This document shows, in pieces, positions 25,250-33,620 of a stretch of 48,303 nucleotides of DNA (position 1 is the first letter of the stretch; every line of letters starts with the position of its first letter). The DNA lies in NCBI GenBank assembly GCA_009780375.1, contig WRAD01000004.1:1-48303 (forward strand). The letters are read 5' to 3'. This DNA is from Bacillota bacterium (lineage in GTDB: Bacteria > Bacillota > Clostridia > Christensenellales > UBA1242). The position numbers and the translations under genes are program-made. The notes beneath the pieces are model-generated. The model was not told where the DNA came from. It did not search any database and saw only the letters and a program-made list of their open reading frames with translations.

Positions 25250-28200
25250 TTAAAATGCACGGCGTCTTCCAAAGATTTTTTTAAGTGGATAGCACGCAGC
25301 CCCAGCAACACCCGCGGCTCCTGCGGTCGCCACCCCAGCCATTGCTCCGGTTGACATTCCTCCATTAGATGAAGATGCGACAGCGGTTGCAATTTCGCCC
25401 ATATTTCTGTACTGGCCCGCGGTATTATTTGCATCTGCCATTCTTCGCACAAAAATCCTGTACATTGTAGGTGCGGTTAGATTTTCAAATACAAGGTTTG
25501 TTGTCCAATTATCATCATTAACTGTTTGTCCGTAACCAACAACCTGGAATTCAAGTTCACCACCAGTATTGTTACTTAGAACTGTTAACGTTATTGTGTT
25601 GTAGATTTGTTTGAAATCAACGTCAAATGCAAAATCAACTGGGGTAACCGTTATGGTTATTTGTCTGCGAACCGTTTCAAAATTCGCGTTTCCTGAATTA
25701 AAGATTGCAAAGAATTGACGTGTGCCAACAGTCCCAACCTGCAGTCCCGCATTTTCCCATGTCCAACCATTTGGAAGTGTAATTGCACTTAACAGACGGC
25801 CTGTGTGAAATGCCTGAGACGTAATAGATGGGATTGTATATTCAGGGATTGCCTTTGTAATAGTAAATGTTACAGGACGTGTAATTGGATTAAAGTTTGA
25901 ACCACGATTATAAACCGCATAAAATGTGTGTGTGCTTGCATCAAGTTCTTGGTCATTTGCAACCCAAGTCCAGTTAATTCCAAGTTCAATTGTGTGAAGC
26001 ATAAGTCCTTGCGTAAATATTCTTGAAACAGGAGTTGGTATAACAAAGTCTGTTGGATCGGTTGGAATAATGTCAAGGTAAACACGTCTTATCACTTCAT
26101 GAAATGTGTCATTTATGTCTGTATGCGAGAACCTTATAAGGAATACACGCATTATGCCTACATTACCAACCGCTTGAGCATTTCCTGCGACCCATGTCCA
26201 TCCATTAGTCAAATTGATTTGACCAAGTGTTGTGTTGTATTCAACGGTTGAAGGCATAAGTGGAAGTGTTGGGTAGACAAATACAGAAACTTCTCTTTCT
26301 CTTATTGAACCAAAGCCACTTTCGGTTGAATCAAACCTTATAAGAAATGTTCTTATTCCTGGATTACCGATTGCCCTATCCTGCTCGTCAAGTGACCAAC
26401 CACCACCAATTCCCGATGCGATATCAGAAATCATTGTTCCTGTTATAACAGGTGCGATTGTTGGTGTATTTACATTAGGATCCGCATAAGTTACATTTAC
26501 ATAAATTCTGCGTGTCACTGTTGTAAAGTTGTGCGTATCTTTTGGGGTATAGATAGCATAAAAGTAATTTGTTCCAATGTTACCAACCTGTTGGTCGCCG
26601 TCTTTCCATTCCCAACCTTCAGGCAATTTAACTGTGTAAAGCATTGTACCGAATTCTACAGGGTCTTCAAGAACAGGAAGATCATAGCCAGGTTCGATTT
26701 GCTTGACGGTGATTTGGATTTCTCTTACTACCGTTTCACCAGCGTATGTAAATGTAATACGGAAAGTATGTGCACCAACATTTCCAACAAGTTGATCGTT
26801 GCCCGCAAACCATATCCAACCGTTGATAAGGTGTTCAAGTTGTCCAAGTGTTGTGTTGAAATCCGCAGTCAAAGTTGTTGGGAAACTTGGGAATACAAGA
26901 ACAGTTACAGAAAATGTAACAGGTGCAAAGTTTGCATTTGATGGAGTGAATCTTATTTCAAAAGTTTCAAGTCCAATACGAAGTGTGCGATTTGAAGATA
27001 CAAGTTCCCAACCTTTTGCAAGTTTAATTCTTTCAAGTTCTGTGCCTTCCAACACTGGTTGGAATGTTGGTGAAACAATGTCTGGTGTTGCCTGGTTAAT
27101 TGTTATCGTTACAGGAACACGGACGGTCACATAATTAATCCCTAGACTCTTTACAAGTTCGGCATAAATTATATGCGTACCTGCATCAAGGAGAAGTTGC
27201 GTATATTCTGCCCATTGCCATTCACTTGGTAAAAGATGTGCAATGTCTTCAAGCGTAAGTCCGTCCTTGAACGTGTATGTGATTGCATCTGGCGGTGTAT
27301 AGTCATTAATTATCATTGGCAATACGGTAATCATAATGTTGCGTGTCGCAGGAAGATAATTTCCACATGGTGAAATAAAAGTTGCAGCAAAACCTCGTGG
27401 AGTCGTTGTTGCATCTCCAACGTTCCTATTTGGATTTATCCATGTCCAACCTGTGTCAAGTTCAATTTCGCGAAGGTACGTTCCTACCATAACTTCGAAA
27501 GATGGTGCAACAACTGTTGAAATTGCAGGTCTTACATATATCTCTATTTGAATTCTTACAGTTGTAAAGTTTTCTATATCACTTGGAGTGTAGATTGCCC
27601 AAAAACTGTTTGTACCTACGTTGCCTACAGGGAGATTTACATTTTCCCATTGCCATCCATCACCCAGAGCAATTGAACCAACAAGCCTTCCTTGTTCAAA
27701 TGTTTGGTTAGCAATAACAGGTGGAGTGTAAGAAGGCGTTGCACGCGTTATTGTTACAGATACCAATCGAGATACGGTAACAAAGTTTATACTTAGGCTT
27801 TGTTCGAGGTCGGCATAGAAACTGTGCGTGCCTACACTTAATATTTGATTTTCATTTTGCCAAACCCATCCGTCGGGAAGTTCAATGTCACCAAGTACAA
27901 GACCTGCACTGATTTCATATGTTATTGGCTCTGGGGTTTGATATTCAAGTGCTGCCGGAGTAACCGCAATTGATATATTGCGTTCAATTGTTAAGAAATT
28001 TCCATCAAGTGGTGTAAAGCGTGCAAGGAACAAGCGTGAAGATATTACACCACCAACAGATTGATTTGGGTTAACAAATGTCCAACCTGGGGATAGGGTT
28101 ATTTCACTTAACATTGTTCCGTACTGGACAGAAATGCCTGTTGGAATTATGTATGGTGGCTTGACTTGGGCAACGGTAATTTGAATTGTGCGTGTTACAG

Positions 28201-30799
28201 GATAATAATTAACAAGGTCTGATGGGGTATAAATTGCTTGGTGGTTGTTGACACCTGCGTTTCCAACAGAAGCGGTTGGTGTTACCCATGCCCATCCACT
28301 TGGAAGTTGGGCCTCGATGTCAATTAATCTTTGACCGAATGTTGCATTAATTCCTGTTGGAATTGTATAGTTTGGGGTCGCCCTTAATACATTTATTGTT
28401 AATGTAAAAGTACGTGGACGTATGTTTGTGTTTGATGGTGTATAGATTGCATCAAATGCAGTTGACCCAACCAGAGTTAATATATCATCATTGTTAACCC
28501 ATGCCCAACCATTTGGCAATATAATTGACCCAAGTGTGTCATTAATTCTTCCCTCAAGATTCGAAGGCATTAGCGATGGGGCAATTGTACTTATTGCAAA
28601 GCCATTGTTTGCATAAACACCTGCTTCGAATTCATCATTTTCAAGTGTTCTTACAAACACGTAGTAATTTTCATTTACACGAAGGTCATCAAATACCGGT
28701 GAAGTTTGCCAGTTAAGGTTTGACCAATTATTGTAACGGGATATTGCGTACTGGACCATTTGGTCGTTATCTATACTCATAGTACGATTTGTTATTGTCA
28801 ATCTGTCAAGTTCTTGGTGAAATTCAAGATTTGTTGCGATTGCACCAACACCTCTTGCAACATTCATTGGAAAAGTTACAAAACGTCCTCCACCAACATA
28901 ATGCGTTAAATTTGTTGCACCCGCAACAGAAGGTGTGAATGGTTGGATGCCAAGCTGCTGCAAGAGACCTGCTGGATTAAATTCTTGTCCGATTCTTCCG
29001 TTTACTTGGGTTGTTGAAAAGAAGAAACCTGCACCACGTAATGGATTGGACGCATTCCATTGACCACCGGTAATGTTTGGGGTTGTTACGGTAATCTCAC
29101 CATCACTAAAAACACGCAGATTTCTTATCATCATATGGTTGCTGCTTAACTGTCTTATCCTTAGTGCAATGAAACGTGTTCTTACCGGCTCTATAAATGC
29201 GGTTCTTTCGTTATTGTCGGTTCCTGCGGTCCAAACAATATCGGCAGGGGTTTGATTTGTCCATACACTTGATGCGGCATTAAAGTCTGCTCTCATATAT
29301 GTACTGTTAATTGCAATACTTGCCGCGTCTCTTGTTTCACAAAGTGTCCAAATTTGTGCACGTGTGATACGCCCATCACTTGTACTTGTTCTGTTATGTA
29401 ATCCAAGCCCTGTAACAGTTCTTACTTCTCCAAGGTCAATAATAATTCTGTCCATAGTAGTTCCAGTTGTAGCAACTGCACCAGTCGTCGATACACCTAT
29501 AATTGCATTTCCCGCGTTTGTTGCGGTGTTATTAACATTGCCGTGCCCACCAACACCATCTATACCTTGGCTCCATATCGAATTATTTGCTCTTGTAGTA
29601 CCCCATACCGAGTGAAAATGATTAACTGTATTACCATTATTCAAGAAAGTTACTGTTCCGTCGTTGCCTGTGTTAGACGAGTCTGGTGCAAATGCAACAC
29701 GATAGTTAATCAAACCACCATGACCGACATAACGACTGTCATTTGCTTCTGCGACCGCGGCACGAACACCACTGTTATATAAATAGCGACTTCCATCGGT
29801 TGGTGTTTCGACGGCATTTATACGCACACCTTCAAGAACAATAGCAACTTGGGTCCATCTTGAACTCCACCATGTGGATGTTGCACCAAAGAGTCGCAAC
29901 CAAAGTCCACCGTTGTCCGCAATTTGTGCAAAATCAGATGGACTTATGGCAAGTGTTTGTGTGCGGAATTGCCAACTGTTGTTGCTTCCATCGAAACTGT
30001 TTCTTGAACCAGTTAACCCACTTGTTATGCCGATACTTCGTGCGGTTTGACCTGATTGCAATACTCCGCGTGGACCAGACGCTATTGTTCCTGCACCCAT
30101 TATCGAACCATCGTTACTTCTTGGCAAGCTGTCTGCCCAATTATCATTGAATCCACCTGATCCTGTGCCGTCACCATTTGCTGTGCTTCGTAAATTATGA
30201 CCTCTGTTTTGATCAACCCTGTGGATTCTTGTATCCATGACCTGATTAAAGTTAAGATCGATAAGGGAAATTGTCGAACCTGCCGCATTTGCACCACCAG
30301 GCAACCAATCCCGACTTGCATCGGCAAGCACACCAATCCCGAAAAAGAATTCAAAAGAAAGGCTTTGAATTTGACCTGAGTTTCGAAGTGCGTCTTGAAG
30401 ATCACCACCAATTGTTATGTGTTCTTGCAAAGTTGCATGGCGATCGGTATAACCGGAACTTCCATCACGCTGAAGAGATTGAAAGGATGTATATGAGATA
30501 GGTGCGGTTGCGTTATCATTGATTTGGTTTCTGTTTTCTGGACCACGTTGACGCAAATTATAATTACCACCTATTGGATTTGCGGTATGACCTATCGAGT
30601 GAGTGCCTAAACCATTAAAACCAAGTGCACCCTGTCCAACAACATGATTTTGTCTAAGATTGACTTCGCGTGCCGCCTCGACAGTGGTTCCATCATTTGA
30701 TTTTCCATTTTGTATAAAGACAAGTGCCCCTGTGATTGCGAATGCAAACATAGCACAAAATGCCACTGCAACACGCATACGCTTAAAAACTTTATTCAT
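25250..30799 (-). CDS. Giant secreted protein with discoidin domain and 14 Ig-like repeats
   Basis: 1849 aa. Signal peptide at 1-33. Residues about 50-335 form a beta-rich N-terminal domain. About 340-570 looks like an F5/8 type C (discoidin) glycan-binding domain (IIIDLGEVRTVTGLGLHNR, then RTRFIALRIRQLSS). A fibronectin-III-like module follows at about 640-735, then 14 tandem repeats of about 65-75 residues, each with a core such as LPNGWTWENAGLQVGTVG and an end like FTTVTRRIYVNVT. A second copy of the same fibronectin-III-like module comes after them. The C-terminus is a Gly/Ala-rich hydrophobic segment followed by KKIFGRRRAF, a likely membrane or wall-retention signal without LPXTG. Probably a long-stalk adhesin. 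Own promoter and GAGG ribosome site. Confidence 0.82.
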   Translation of the reverse strand: MNKVFKRMRVAVAFCAMFAFAITGALVFIQNGKSNDGTTVEAAREVNLRQNHVVGQGALGFNGLGTHSIGHTANPIGGNYNLRQRGPENRNQINDNATAPISYTSFQSLQRDGSSGYTDRHATLQEHITIGGDLQDALRNSGQIQSLSFEFFFGIGVLADASRDWLPGGANAAGSTISLIDLNFNQVMDTRIHRVDQNRGHNLRSTANGDGTGSGGFNDNWADSLPRSNDGSIMGAGTIASGPRGVLQSGQTARSIGITSGLTGSRNSFDGSNNSWQFRTQTLAISPSDFAQIADNGGLWLRLFGATSTWWSSRWTQVAIVLEGVRINAVETPTDGSRYLYNSGVRAAVAEANDSRYVGHGGLINYRVAFAPDSSNTGNDGTVTFLNNGNTVNHFHSVWGTTRANNSIWSQGIDGVGGHGNVNNTATNAGNAIIGVSTTGAVATTGTTMDRIIIDLGEVRTVTGLGLHNRTSTSDGRITRAQIWTLCETRDAASIAINSTYMRADFNAASSVWTNQTPADIVWTAGTDNNERTAFIEPVRTRFIALRIRQLSSNHMMIRNLRVFSDGEITVTTPNITGGQWNASNPLRGAGFFFSTTQVNGRIGQEFNPAGLLQQLGIQPFTPSVAGATNLTHYVGGGRFVTFPMNVARGVGAIATNLEFHQELDRLTITNRTMSIDNDQMVQYAISRYNNWSNLNWQTSPVFDDLRVNENYYVFVRTLENDEFEAGVYANNGFAISTIAPSLMPSNLEGRINDTLGSIILPNGWAWVNNDDILTLVGSTAFDAIYTPSNTNIRPRTFTLTINVLRATPNYTIPTGINATFGQRLIDIEAQLPSGWAWVTPTASVGNAGVNNHQAIYTPSDLVNYYPVTRTIQITVAQVKPPYIIPTGISVQYGTMLSEITLSPGWTFVNPNQSVGGVISSRLFLARFTPLDGNFLTIERNISIAVTPAALEYQTPEPITYEISAGLVLGDIELPDGWVWQNENQILSVGTHSFYADLEQSLSINFVTVSRLVSVTITRATPSYTPPVIANQTFEQGRLVGSIALGDGWQWENVNLPVGNVGTNSFWAIYTPSDIENFTTVRIQIEIYVRPAISTVVAPSFEVMVGTYLREIELDTGWTWINPNRNVGDATTTPRGFAATFISPCGNYLPATRNIMITVLPMIINDYTPPDAITYTFKDGLTLEDIAHLLPSEWQWAEYTQLLLDAGTHIIYAELVKSLGINYVTVRVPVTITINQATPDIVSPTFQPVLEGTELERIKLAKGWELVSSNRTLRIGLETFEIRFTPSNANFAPVTFSVTVLVFPSFPTTLTADFNTTLGQLEHLINGWIWFAGNDQLVGNVGAHTFRITFTYAGETVVREIQITVKQIEPGYDLPVLEDPVEFGTMLYTVKLPEGWEWKDGDQQVGNIGTNYFYAIYTPKDTHNFTTVTRRIYVNVTYADPNVNTPTIAPVITGTMISDIASGIGGGWSLDEQDRAIGNPGIRTFLIRFDSTESGFGSIREREVSVFVYPTLPLMPSTVEYNTTLGQINLTNGWTWVAGNAQAVGNVGIMRVFLIRFSHTDINDTFHEVIRRVYLDIIPTDPTDFVIPTPVSRIFTQGLMLHTIELGINWTWVANDQELDASTHTFYAVYNRGSNFNPITRPVTFTITKAIPEYTIPSITSQAFHTGRLLSAITLPNGWTWENAGLQVGTVGTRQFFAIFNSGNANFETVRRQITITVTPVDFAFDVDFKQIYNTITLTVLSNNTGGELEFQVVGYGQTVNDDNWTTNLVFENLTAPTMYRIFVRRMADANNTAGQYRNMGEIATAVASSSNGGMSTGAMAGVATAGAAGVAGAACYPLKKIFGRRRAF

Positions 30800-30885
30800 G
30801 TATAAACCTCGTTATTGATTAAATTAAATCCGCAAGAAAGATGCGGGAGAATTTCTGTTAAATTTTATATGTATATATATTGCAA

Positions 30886-30897
30886 GTGCCATGGCAC
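30886..30897. repeat. Perfect 12-bp palindrome in the leader of the 1849-aa gene
   Basis: GTGCCATGGCAC lies about 20 nt downstream of the predicted transcription start. GCCA-ACAC-TGGC lies next to it at about the start site. Either could be an operator. Confidence 0.4.
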
Positions 30898-30923
30898 ATT
30901 AATCTATATGCCAACACTGGCCG

Positions 30924-30952
30924 AGTGTACCATATATTTAAAAACTTGTCAA
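30924..30952 (-). promoter_or_regulatory. Promoter of the 1849-aa surface protein gene
   Basis: Minus strand TTGACA (30947-30952), 17-nt spacer, TACACT (30924-30929). The leader is about 117 nt long. The rest of the 316-nt divergent gap (30800-31115) holds the clpX -10 element and otherwise only AT-rich sequence. Confidence 0.75.
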
Positions 30953-31101
30953 GACTTGGCCATGTAGAATATTTATATTTAATCTAAACTGCTCCAACCT
31001 AGAAGCAATGATAAAATTTAATATTCCACTTAAATGCATTCCTGATGAATTTTATTAATTGTGGACTTGTTTAAAACACTTATAGAAATCTTTGATTATG
31101 T

Positions 31102-31107
31102 GATAAT
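31102..31107 (+). promoter_or_regulatory. Extended -10 element of the clpX-like gene
   Basis: TGTGATAAT (31099-31107) resembles an extended -10. No good -35 is seen. The ATG follows 8 nt later without a Shine-Dalgarno, implying a leader of a few nucleotides at most. Confidence 0.45.
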
Positions 31108-31115
31108 CTGGTGAT

Positions 31116-32405
31116 ATGCAATGCAGCGTTTGTAACAAGAATCCTTCATTAAAAAAACTTCAGACCCCTAAAGGTGAGGTTAGCATATGTGGCGAATGTC
31201 TGGGGCGACTTGAGGCAATGAAAGAACAAAAGCACCTAACGGTGCGTTTAAGCCGAGATCCTAGTACAAAAAATTTAACGATAATTCCTAGATTATCAAA
31301 AACATCTGCGAACAGTATTATTAAAAGGTCGGGACTTCCTGCCCCATCGGAAATTCGGGCACATTTGGATGAATATGTTATTGGGCAATTTGATGCGAAA
31401 AAGGTTTTGTCTGTTGCGGTGTACAATCATTATAAAAGAGTTAATTATACCAATTCAGATGATAATAACGAACGTGTAGAGCTTGGCAAAAGTAACGTAT
31501 TAATGTTGGGCCCAACGGGTTCGGGAAAAACACTTGTTGCAAGAACACTTGCACGTGCGCTTGACGTGCCATTTGCATCTGCCGACGCGACTTCGCTTTT
31601 GTCTGGAGGTGGACGAGGCTTAGAAGAGAAAGTTATTATCCCACTCGCACAAGCATGTAACTATGATTCAAAAAAAGCCGAGCGTGGGATTATATATATT
31701 GACGAAATTGATAAAATTTCAAAACGTGGACATAACCACGCCCTTGGAGAGAGTATCCAACAATCATTGTTAAAGATTATCGAGGGTACGGTTTCTACAA
31801 TTATGGTTCAAGGCGAGAAACGGTCAATTCAAATTGATACAAGCAATATTCTATTTATTGTTGGTGGTGCGTTCGTTGGAATCGAGGACCAAGTACTTAT
31901 GCGTTTTGGCGGTGGGGCAAGCGTAGGCGAAGTTAAAACAACAAATGAACTTCTTAAGGAAGTTACTCCAAGTGATATAATAAAATTTGGACTTATACCT
32001 GAATTTGTTGGGCGACTTCCTGTGATTGTAACGCTTGATGAACTTGATCACTCTGCCCTTATTAAAATTTTGACCGAGCCAAAGAATGCACTTGTCAAAC
32101 AATATAAGAAAAAATTTGCACTTGATGGAATTGACCTTGAATTTGACAAACAAAGCCTTGTGACAATTGCGGATATGGCACTTAAACTTAAAACAGGTGC
32201 AAGAGGGCTTCGAACTGTTATGGAAGAAAGTATGCTTGATATTATGTACAATGCACCAAGTGAAACAAATCTTAACCGCATAACAATCACAAGTGATGTC
32301 ATTACAAAAAGCGGGAAAGCAACGTTTCAATATATTGAGGCCGCGGCGGCGACAAAACTTGATGAACTCTTACCAAAGCGACCACGAGGCAAGGCGGCAC
32401 CTTAA
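31116..32405 (+). CDS. clpX: ClpX-like AAA+ ATPase with degenerate pore and ClpP-docking loops
   Basis: 429 aa. The N-terminal zinc finger (CSVC and CGEC) of ClpX is present, as are Walker A (GPTGSGKT, about residue 133), Walker B (GIIYIDEIDK), the arginine-finger region (LIPEFVGRLPV) and sensor 2 (GARGLR). Three functional loops differ from ordinary ClpX. The pore-1 motif GYVG after ATSL is replaced by SGGGRGLEEK. The RKH region is shortened to VQGEKRSIQ. The IGF ClpP-docking loop is replaced by GGGASVGEV. The linker between the finger and the ATPase domain contains a peptide encoded by a dispersed repeat. It may therefore be a ClpP-independent remodelling ATPase, or a lineage-specific ClpX. 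No clpP is in the window. It shares an operon with a MORN gene 19 nt downstream. Confidence 0.85.
   Translation: MQCSVCNKNPSLKKLQTPKGEVSICGECLGRLEAMKEQKHLTVRLSRDPSTKNLTIIPRLSKTSANSIIKRSGLPAPSEIRAHLDEYVIGQFDAKKVLSVAVYNHYKRVNYTNSDDNNERVELGKSNVLMLGPTGSGKTLVARTLARALDVPFASADATSLLSGGGRGLEEKVIIPLAQACNYDSKKAERGIIYIDEIDKISKRGHNHALGESIQQSLLKIIEGTVSTIMVQGEKRSIQIDTSNILFIVGGAFVGIEDQVLMRFGGGASVGEVKTTNELLKEVTPSDIIKFGLIPEFVGRLPVIVTLDELDHSALIKILTEPKNALVKQYKKKFALDGIDLEFDKQSLVTIADMALKLKTGARGLRTVMEESMLDIMYNAPSETNLNRITITSDVITKSGKATFQYIEAAAATKLDELLPKRPRGKAAP
31224..31294 (+). repeat. Dispersed repeat, copy B, in-frame inside the clpX-like gene
   Basis: Block 1 (31224-31277) matches intergenic copy A at 48 of 55 columns, and block 2 (31281-31294) is identical over 14 nt. 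It includes the small hairpin GCACC-TAAC-GGTGC. Translated, it gives EQKHLTVRLSRDPSTKNLTI, followed by IPRL, in the zinc-finger-to-ATPase linker, with no stop codon. Confidence 0.75.
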
Positions 32406-32424
32406 TATAAGGAGGATTATATAA

Positions 32425-33186
32425 ATGCAAACGGTTAAATATGACAATGGGGACAGTTATGTTGGACATATTCAAAATGGAAGACGTAATGGCAAAGGTG
32501 CCTATTTTTTTGCAGACGGTAACAAATATGAAGGCGATTGGGTTGACAGTAAAAAACACGGACAAGGTACCTATATTTTTAAAGATGGAAGTAACTATAA
32601 GGGTGATTGGAAAGATGATAATCGTCATGGCAATGGCATATATCTTTTTCCAAAAGGCGGTGGCTATGATGGCGAATGGATGAACGGAAAGCAACATGGG
32701 CAAGGCATTTACATGTACTTTAATGACGACAAATATATTGGCGAATGGAAAGAAGGCAAGCAACACGGCAAAGGCACTTACATTTATGCAAATGGCAACC
32801 AGTATCATGGCGAATGGGTTGAGGGAAAAAAGAACGGCAAGGGTTTATTTACCTTTGCACTTAAAGACAGATACGAAGGAGAATTCAAGGATGATATGAT
32901 GCATGGAAAAGGCATCCTTGTATATGCGACAGGTAAACGATACGAAGGGGAATTCAAGGATGATAGAATACACGGCAAAGGTTCCTTTTTATACGTAGGA
33001 GGCGATGAGTATTCTGGAGAATGGGTTGATGGAAAGAAAAATGGCAAAGGAACAAAACATTATCGTTCAGGCGACAAATTTAACGGCACGTGGGTAAATG
33101 ATAAACGCCATGGTAAGGGCATATATATTTACGCCAATGGCACACAAGAGGCACGCGAGTATCGCGATGATGAACGCGTCAGTTAG
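32425..33186 (+). CDS. MORN-repeat protein
   Basis: 253 aa made almost entirely of about ten MORN repeats of 23 residues, with cores such as YEGDWVDSKKHGQGTYIF, YIGEWKEGKQHGKGTYIY and YSGEWVDGKKNGKGTKHY. There is no signal peptide or membrane segment, so it is cytoplasmic. MORN arrays form elongated beta sheets used as protein or lipid-binding scaffolds. AAGGAGG precedes the ATG. It follows the clpX-like gene by 19 nt, so both are on one message, and the MORN protein may be a partner or localiser of the ATPase (inferred). Confidence 0.9.
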   Translation: MQTVKYDNGDSYVGHIQNGRRNGKGAYFFADGNKYEGDWVDSKKHGQGTYIFKDGSNYKGDWKDDNRHGNGIYLFPKGGGYDGEWMNGKQHGQGIYMYFNDDKYIGEWKEGKQHGKGTYIYANGNQYHGEWVEGKKNGKGLFTFALKDRYEGEFKDDMMHGKGILVYATGKRYEGEFKDDRIHGKGSFLYVGGDEYSGEWVDGKKNGKGTKHYRSGDKFNGTWVNDKRHGKGIYIYANGTQEAREYRDDERVS

Positions 33187-33189
33187 TTC

Positions 33190-33218
33190 TTTACATTTAA
33201 CACTGTAACTGGTATTAT
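33190..33218 (+). promoter_or_regulatory. Promoter of tRNA-Arg(CCT)
   Basis: TTTACA (33190-33195), 17-nt spacer, TATTAT (33213-33218); the tRNA starts 12 nt after the -10. Confidence 0.75.
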
Positions 33219-33229
33219 AGAATTAATTC

Positions 33230-33304
33230 GCTCCCTTAGTTAAATGGATATAACATATCCCTCCTAAGGATAGGTTGTAGGTTCGATTCCTGCAGGGAGC
33301 GCCA
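33230..33304 (+). tRNA. tRNA-Arg, anticodon CCT
   Basis: 75 nt including an encoded CCA. Acceptor GCTCCCT pairs with AGGGAGC; D stem GTTA/TAAC; anticodon stem TATCC/GGATA with loop CTCCTAA, anticodon CCT at 33263-33265; T stem GTAGG/CCTGC with loop TTCGATT. It reads AGG codons. The 3' end is 1 nt from the stop of the convergent ylxR gene. Confidence 0.93.
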
Positions 33305-33305
33305 G

Positions 33306-33551
33306 TTATATTTTTTCAAGGTCTTGGTAAATTTCGTTTGGAATATTAGTTTTAAACGAGCGATTGAGTGCACGTTTTTTTATAGCGATTGGAATGCATT
33401 GTGGGCATAGATATGCACCGCGTCCATTTGCGTTTCCCTTATGGTCAATTTGAAAGATATGTGTACCATCTGCATTTGTTTGGCGACATACACGGATACG
33501 ATTTGCTGCCAAATCTTTTTTGCGACAGACACAACAGATTCGTTCTTTCAC
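33306..33551 (-). CDS. ylxR: YlxR/RnpM-family RNA-binding protein
   Basis: 81 aa, normal for the family (DUF448). It has the start RICCVCRKKD with a CxxC pair and the signature GRGAYLCPQC. Members bind RNA and have been linked to RNase P modulation. The start is GTG with AGGAGGT just upstream. It follows nusA, the conserved rimP-nusA-ylxR order. The expected next genes (a ribosomal L7Ae-like protein and infB) are missing; a convergent tRNA gene lies there instead. Confidence 0.9.
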   Translation of the reverse strand: MKERICCVCRKKDLAANRIRVCRQTNADGTHIFQIDHKGNANGRGAYLCPQCIPIAIKKRALNRSFKTNIPNEIYQDLEKI

Positions 33552-33620
33552 TATGACCTCCTGGAAAATTTATTCGGGTGAAATGTTCACACTGGCTTCA
33601 TTTGTTCTAGCATGCAAATA

